In this document: positions 60,351 through 64,000 of the stretch, piece after piece | Position numbering within the stretch: the stretch's first letter is position 1 | How the letters are laid out: every line of letters begins with the position of its first letter | Assembly (NCBI RefSeq): GCF_001746295.1 | Contig: NZ_MJAH01000010.1 | Span: 234,285 to 298,284, forward strand | Direction: 5' to 3' | Length of the DNA: 64,000 bases | From: Streptomyces sp. LUP47B | GTDB taxonomy: Bacteria; Actinomycetota; Actinomycetes; Streptomycetales; Streptomycetaceae | Made by a program: the position numbers and the translations under genes | The notes under the pieces: generated by a model | Seen by the model: the letters and a program-made list of their open reading frames with translations, nothing else | The model's database searches: none | Told to the model about the DNA's origin: nothing

Positions 60351-60465
60351 GGCAGGGTCGACGCTACCCTGCCGGGCCGGGCCGACGGCAGGCGGCCCGG
60401 CAACGGGTGGATAACAGGCGGGTGAGAGAACCCGCCCGCCGGCTTGCTCCCTGTCAGCCGCTCCT

Positions 60466-61233
60466 TCACCCCTTGGCGGCGGCCTCCACCTGCTGCTTCA
60501 GCTTCGCCGGCGTCATCGTCCGGTCCTGGTAGATGTTCTTGCCGTCGAGCAGCACGGTCGGGGTGCCGGAGAATCCGCCGTTGCGGAAGGCGGCCGCGGA
60601 CTTGTCCACCCAGGTGTTGTGGGTGCCCTTCTCGACACAGCTGCGGAAGGCGGGGGTGTCGAGCCCGTCGACCTTCTTCGCCAGTTCGAGGAGTTTGCCG
60701 TTCTCGGCGTAGTCGTCGCTGGTCTCCTCGGGCTGGTTCTCGTAGAGCACGTCGTGGTACGCCGGGAACTTCCCGGCGTCCTGGGCGCAGGCCGCGGCAT
60801 TGGCCGCGTTGCGGGAGCCGGTGCCGCCCATGTTGCCGTCGATGATCGTCGCCAGGTGGTACTCGACCTTGAGCTTGCCGGACCCGGTGAGCTCGTGGAT
60901 CGCCGGCCGGTACGCCGCCTCGAAGGCCTTGCAGGCCGGGCAGCGGAAGTCCTCCCAGACGACCAGCGTCGACTTCGCGCCCTCCTTGCCGACCGGGACG
61001 GCGAGGCTGTCCTGGCCGTTGGCCCCCGAGGGCGCCACGACCGGGCCCGAGGCCTTGTCCTTGCCGGAGTTCGCCGCGATGACACCGATCACCGCCGCGA
61101 GACCCAGGACGCACACCACGCTCGCGCCCACGATCAGCACCCGGCGCCGCCTGTCCGCGGTCTTCTGCTTCGCGCGCTCCTCCGCCAGCCGCTCCCGGGC
61201 GGTGCGCTTTCCCTCACGGTTCTTCTCGCTCAC
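60466..61233 (-). CDS. Membrane-anchored DsbA-family thiol-disulfide protein
   Basis: A 255-residue protein: basic cytoplasmic head (residues 1-30), one membrane segment (RVLIVGASVVCVLGLAAVIGV) and an extracellular thioredoxin domain of the DsbA_4 type with active site DFRCPACKAFEAAYRP and cis-Pro loop GGFSGTPTVLLDG. A further Cys pair (AACAQD, RSCVEKG) may form a structural disulfide. It probably oxidises or isomerises disulfides in secreted proteins. GTG start giving VSEKNREGKRT. Confidence 0.92.
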   Translation of the reverse strand: MSEKNREGKRTARERLAEERAKQKTADRRRRVLIVGASVVCVLGLAAVIGVIAANSGKDKASGPVVAPSGANGQDSLAVPVGKEGAKSTLVVWEDFRCPACKAFEAAYRPAIHELTGSGKLKVEYHLATIIDGNMGGTGSRNAANAAACAQDAGKFPAYHDVLYENQPEETSDDYAENGKLLELAKKVDGLDTPAFRSCVEKGTHNTWVDKSAAAFRNGGFSGTPTVLLDGKNIYQDRTMTPAKLKQQVEAAAKG

Positions 61234-61246
61234 ACCCGCAGAACGA

Positions 61247-61275
61247 ACCGGGGAGGCGCACCGCGCCTCCCCGGT
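61247..61275 (-). terminator. Hairpin after trpA
   Basis: ACCGGGGAGGCGC (61247-61259) and GCGCCTCCCCGGT (61263-61275) form a perfect 13-bp stem with a 3-nt loop, 62 bp past the trpA stop and before the dsbA-like gene, so it likely ends the trp transcript. Confidence 0.8.
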
Positions 61276-61336
61276 CCCAGGACCACTCCTTCGAGTGACC
61301 GAATATCTCATTACGCGATGACGGGCCGCGCCGCGG

Positions 61337-62155
61337 TCACGCCTGTCGGCGCACGCCCTTCGCCAGCTCGCCCGCGAGTGCGCGGACGCCCTCCACCCCG
61401 GCCCTGTCGTCCGGCGCGTCGAGCATCCGCTTCACGAAGGCCGAGCCGACGATCACGCCGTCGGCGAAGCCGGCCACCTCGGCGGCCTGCGTGGCGTTGG
61501 AGACGCCGAGCCCGACGCAGACCGGCAGGTCGGCACCCGCGGCCCGGGTCCGTTCGACCAGGTCCTGGGCCTGCGCCCCGACCGACTCACGGGTACCCGT
61601 GACGCCCATCAGCGAGGCGGCGTAGACGAAGCCGCTGCCGGCCGCGGTGATCTCCGCGAGTCGCGCGTCCTTGCTGCTGGGCGCGACCACGAAGACCGTG
61701 GCGAGCGCGTGCTTCTGCGCGTGCTCCCGCCACAGCGCCGACTCCTGCACCGGCAGGTCGGGCAGGATGCAGCCCGCGCCGCCGGCCTCGGCGAGCTCGG
61801 CCGTGAAGCGCTCCACGCCGTAGCGGTCGATGGGGTTCCAGTACGTCATCACGAGCACCGGCTTCCCGGTGGCCTCGTGGGTCTCCTTGACCGTGCGCAT
61901 GACGTCCGCGATCTTGACGCCGCCGCGCAGGGCGATGTCGTCGGCGGTCTGGATGACGGGGCCGTCGAGGACGGGGTCGCTGTGCGGCAGACCCACCTCG
62001 ACGACGTCGGCACCGCCGTCGAACGCGGCCTTGATCGCCTCGATCCCGCCGTCCACGGTCGGGAACCCGGCCGGGAGGTAGGCGATGAGCGCGGCGCGGC
62101 CCTCGGCCCTGGCGGCGGCGAGGGTGTCCGACAGCAGCTGAATGTTCCCGCTCAC
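61337..62155 (-). CDS. trpA: Tryptophan synthase alpha subunit
   Basis: A 272-residue TIM barrel that cleaves indole-3-glycerol phosphate to indole. It shows ALIAYLPAGFPTVDG, the catalytic Asp region DGGADVVEVGLPHSDPVLDGPVIQ (acidic pair, catalytic Glu in VEVGLPHSDP), MTYWNPIDRYG, GCILPDLPVQE and the phosphate loop GLGVSNATQAAEVAGFADGVIVGSA. The start overlaps the trpB stop (ATGA-type), coupling the two subunits. Confidence 0.97.
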   Translation of the reverse strand: MSGNIQLLSDTLAAARAEGRAALIAYLPAGFPTVDGGIEAIKAAFDGGADVVEVGLPHSDPVLDGPVIQTADDIALRGGVKIADVMRTVKETHEATGKPVLVMTYWNPIDRYGVERFTAELAEAGGAGCILPDLPVQESALWREHAQKHALATVFVVAPSSKDARLAEITAAGSGFVYAASLMGVTGTRESVGAQAQDLVERTRAAGADLPVCVGLGVSNATQAAEVAGFADGVIVGSAFVKRMLDAPDDRAGVEGVRALAGELAKGVRRQA

Positions 62156-63438
62156 TTGGCGTCCCCCTCGATCTCGGCGGTGTCGGCGTCCTGGTCGGCG
62201 GCGACCTGGGCGTCGGTGTCGTACAGGTCGAAGTAGCGGGCGGCCGTGTCCATGTCCTTGTCACCGCGGCCGGACAGGTTGACCACGATCAGTCCGTCCT
62301 TGCCGAGCTCCCTGCCGACCTCCAGGGCACCGGCCAGCGCGTGGGCGCTCTCGATGGCCGGGATGATGCCCTCGGTGCGCGACAGCAGGCGCAGGGCCTG
62401 CATCGCCGCGTCGTCGGTGACCGCGCGGTACTCGCCGCGGCCGCTGTCCTTGAGGTAGGAGTGCTCGGGGCCGATGCCCGGGTAGTCCAGACCGGCGGAG
62501 ATGGAGTACGGCTCGGTGATCTGGCCCTCCTCGTCCTGGAGGACGTAGGAGCGGGAGCCGTGCAGGATGCCGGGCTCGCCCGCGGTGAGGGTCGCCGCGT
62601 GTTCGCCGGTCTCCACACCGTGCCCGGCGGGCTCGCACCCGATGAGGCGTACGCCGGTGTCTGGGATGAAGGCGTGGAACAGGCCGATGGCGTTCGAGCC
62701 GCCGCCGACGCAGGCGATGGCCGCGTCGGGAAGACGGCCGGCGCGCTCCAGGAGCTGGCGGCGGGTCTCGACGCCGATCACGCGGTGGAAGTCGCGGACC
62801 ATGGCCGGGAAGGGGTGCGGTCCCGCGACGGTGCCGAACAGGTAGTGCGTGTGGTCGACGTTGGCGACCCAGTCGCGGAAAGCCTCGTTGATCGCGTCCT
62901 TGAGCGTGCGGCTGCCGGACTTCACGGCGATGACCTCGGCGCCGAGCATGCGCATCCGGGCCACGTTGAGGGCCTGGCGCCGGGTGTCGATCTCGCCCAT
63001 GTAGATGGTGCACTCGAGGCCGAACAGCGCGCAGGCGGTGGCCGTGGCGACGCCGTGCTGACCGGCGCCCGTCTCGGCGATCACCCGGGTCTTGCCCATG
63101 CGCCTGGTGAGCAGGGCCTGACCGAGAACGTTGTTGATCTTGTGGGAGCCGGTGTGGTTGAGGTCTTCCCGCTTCAGGAAGATCCGGGCGCCGCCCGCCT
63201 CCGCGGCGAAACGGCGGACCTCGGTGAGCGAACTCGGGCGGCCGGTGTAGTTGACCAGCAGGTCGTCGAGCTCACGGGCGAACTCGGGGTCGTGCTTGGC
63301 CTTGTCGTACTCGACGGCGACCTCGTCCACGGCGGCGACGAGGGCCTCCGGGATGAACTTGCCGCCGAACGCGCCGAAGTAGCCTTCGGGGCTGGGGATC
63401 TGACCCTCGGGGTCGGGGATGAAGAACTCGCTGGGCAT
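62152..63438 (-). CDS. trpB: Tryptophan synthase beta subunit
   Basis: A 428-residue PLP enzyme condensing indole with serine. Visible are YFGAFGGKFIPEALV, the PLP Lys in NHTGSHKINNVLGQALL, ETGAGQHGVATATACA, the phosphate-binding GGGSNAIGLFHAF and the Ser/Thr region GRGDKDMDTAARYF. The C-terminal acidic tail (TDAQVAADQDADTAEIEGDAK) is longer than in enteric enzymes. ATG start; trpM lies 58 bp upstream on the same strand. Confidence 0.97.
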   Translation of the reverse strand: MPSEFFIPDPEGQIPSPEGYFGAFGGKFIPEALVAAVDEVAVEYDKAKHDPEFARELDDLLVNYTGRPSSLTEVRRFAAEAGGARIFLKREDLNHTGSHKINNVLGQALLTRRMGKTRVIAETGAGQHGVATATACALFGLECTIYMGEIDTRRQALNVARMRMLGAEVIAVKSGSRTLKDAINEAFRDWVANVDHTHYLFGTVAGPHPFPAMVRDFHRVIGVETRRQLLERAGRLPDAAIACVGGGSNAIGLFHAFIPDTGVRLIGCEPAGHGVETGEHAATLTAGEPGILHGSRSYVLQDEEGQITEPYSISAGLDYPGIGPEHSYLKDSGRGEYRAVTDDAAMQALRLLSRTEGIIPAIESAHALAGALEVGRELGKDGLIVVNLSGRGDKDMDTAARYFDLYDTDAQVAADQDADTAEIEGDAK

Positions 63439-63496
63439 GCGGAAACCTCACGGTGAGTTTGTGGGAAAACACTAATCGCCGTGGGGCGGGGGGTTG

Positions 63497-63712
63497 TCAG
63501 TTGACTGCGGGCCCGTGGGGGCTGGTCGCGCAGTTCCCCGCGCCCCTGAAGGCCTGCTGCCATCGCCGCCCGTTTACCTGCCCAGGTTCGTCACCGATGA
63601 CGTAACGGACCCTACGGCCGTGTACCCGGCGAGCCGGGGCCCGGCAGCCCCTCGGACGGCAGCCGCGCGCGAGGCGGGCGTGCCGGTCCATGGGGGTCAG
63701 GGTGAGTGTCAT
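63497..63712 (-). CDS. trpM: TrpM, small tryptophan-biosynthesis modulator
   Basis: A 71-residue basic protein with the TrpM pattern HARLARGCRPRGCRAPARRVHGRRVRYVIGDEPGQVNGRRW (anchor RVRYVIGDEPGQVNGRRW), located between trpC and trpB as in other Streptomyces. TrpM has been linked to modulation of tryptophan biosynthesis and growth in S. coelicolor. The last 16 residues (RGAGNCATSPHGPAVN) are encoded by a Streptomyces repeat, so the native C-terminus was probably different. An in-frame ATG at 63691 is an alternative start. Confidence 0.82.
   Translation of the reverse strand: MTLTLTPMDRHARLARGCRPRGCRAPARRVHGRRVRYVIGDEPGQVNGRRWQQAFRGAGNCATSPHGPAVN
63514..63550. repeat. Streptomyces repeat, copy 3, overlapping trpM 3' end
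   Basis: CGTGGGGGCTGGTCGCGCAG then TTCCCCGCGCCCCTGAA; the right half is the reverse complement of copy 1 at 41-77. GGGGC and GCCCC arms can pair. It supplies the last codons of trpM. Confidence 0.75.
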
Positions 63713-63733
63713 CGGGGTCAGCCTATCGGGCGA

Positions 63734-64000
63734 TCAGCCGCGGCCGTGCCGCAGTGCCGGGTGCTCGCCGGCCGCCACCAGGTCGGAGACCGCCGTCTTG
63801 GGGTCCTTGCCGGTGACCAGGGACTCGCCCACCAGGACCGCGTCGGCGCCGGCGTTGGCGTACGCGATCAGGTCGTGCGGGCCGCGGACGCCGGACTCGG
63901 CGATCTTGACGAGGTGGGCGGGGATCTCGGGGGCGACGCGTTCGAAGGTGCCGCGGTCGACCTCGAGGGTCTTGAGGTTACGCGCGTTGACGCCGATGAT
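63734..64000 (-). CDS. trpC: Indole-3-glycerol phosphate synthase, C-terminal part (cut by window edge)
   Basis: The last 88 codons of a gene that enters from beyond the right edge. The translation runs IIGVNARNLKTLEVDRGTFE, then VKIAESGVRGPHDLIAYANAGADAVLVGESLV (anchor ESGVRGPHDLIAYANAGAD) and ends EHPALRHGRG. These are the conserved C-terminal barrel strands of TrpC, including the Asn-Arg-Asn-Leu and Glu-Ser-Gly motifs. It supplies substrate for TrpA and is upstream of trpM on the same strand. Confidence 0.93.
   Translation of the reverse strand: MIGVNARNLKTLEVDRGTFERVAPEIPAHLVKIAESGVRGPHDLIAYANAGADAVLVGESLVTGKDPKTAVSDLVAAGEHPALRHGRG

Overview
The window is a stretch of Streptomyces-type chromosome. 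It is about 70% G+C, with GTG starts, short intergenic gaps and many ATGA/GTGA stop-start overlaps. It also carries the actinobacterial paralogue set (ANTAR regulator PdtaR, TrpM, GH46 chitosanase, KstR2) and three copies of a repeat common in Streptomyces intergenic DNA. From memory, the backbone order (polA, liv operon, pdtaR, pyk, chitosanase, gltBD, ADP-ribosylglycohydrolases, lgt, dsbA-like gene, trpABMC) resembles the polA-to-trp region of other Streptomyces; no search was run.

Layout. 1-6.6 kb: polA (minus), a lone molybdopterin oxidoreductase, a hotdog thioesterase and an unknown membrane-anchored protein. 6.9-12.5 kb: livKHMGF, with a hairpin after the binding-protein gene and a terminator at the end. 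12.6-14.2 kb: pdtaR, then a class I tRNA with a CAA anticodon followed by a terminator and a free-standing HTH-LAGLIDADG endonuclease gene. 14.3-19.6 kb: pyk, a SIMPL protein, a Tat-exported 5'-nucleotidase and an SGNH esterase. 19.6-22.5 kb: a hydroxamate-siderophore-like pair (PLP decarboxylase and N-hydroxylase) without acyltransferase or synthetase; the decarboxylase contains an in-frame repeat insertion. 22.6-29.9 kb: pepN, a receiver-only response regulator, chorismate mutase, a divergent AraC regulator/GH35 beta-galactosidase pair, and a zinc-protease-like protein.

29.9-39.9 kb is a compact cluster for degrading the last two steroid rings (HIP/KstR2 regulon type): two SDRs, echA20, ipdA, ipdB, ipdC, fadA6, kstR2, ipdF, ipdE1 and ipdE2. 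They sit in divergent units around two similar inverted repeats that resemble the KstR2 operator. A 3' remnant of a second thiolase gene lies between ipdC and fadA6. The CoA ligase FadD3 and the upper steroid pathway are not in the window. 39.8-43.5 kb: an orphan cytochrome b of the bc1 type, and a rhomboid protease translationally coupled to a GH46 chitosanase. 43.6-49.7 kb: gltBD. 50.0-50.8 kb: a VIT-family iron/manganese transporter.

51.0-59.3 kb is a single tightly coupled operon of four different ADP-ribosylglycohydrolase-family genes, a ribokinase, a family III CoA-transferase and a CitE-like lyase, closed by a 14-bp hairpin. One hydrolase has a long Thr/Pro-rich tandem-repeat head and a degenerate metal site. 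59.4-64.0 kb: lgt, a DsbA-like thioredoxin, trpA, trpB, trpM and the 3' part of trpC, which runs off the right edge. The end of trpM is written by the Streptomyces repeat.

The places most worth follow-up are the odd tRNA with its LAGLIDADG gene, the four-hydrolase operon, the steroid cluster with its operators, and the repeat insertions inside coding sequence.
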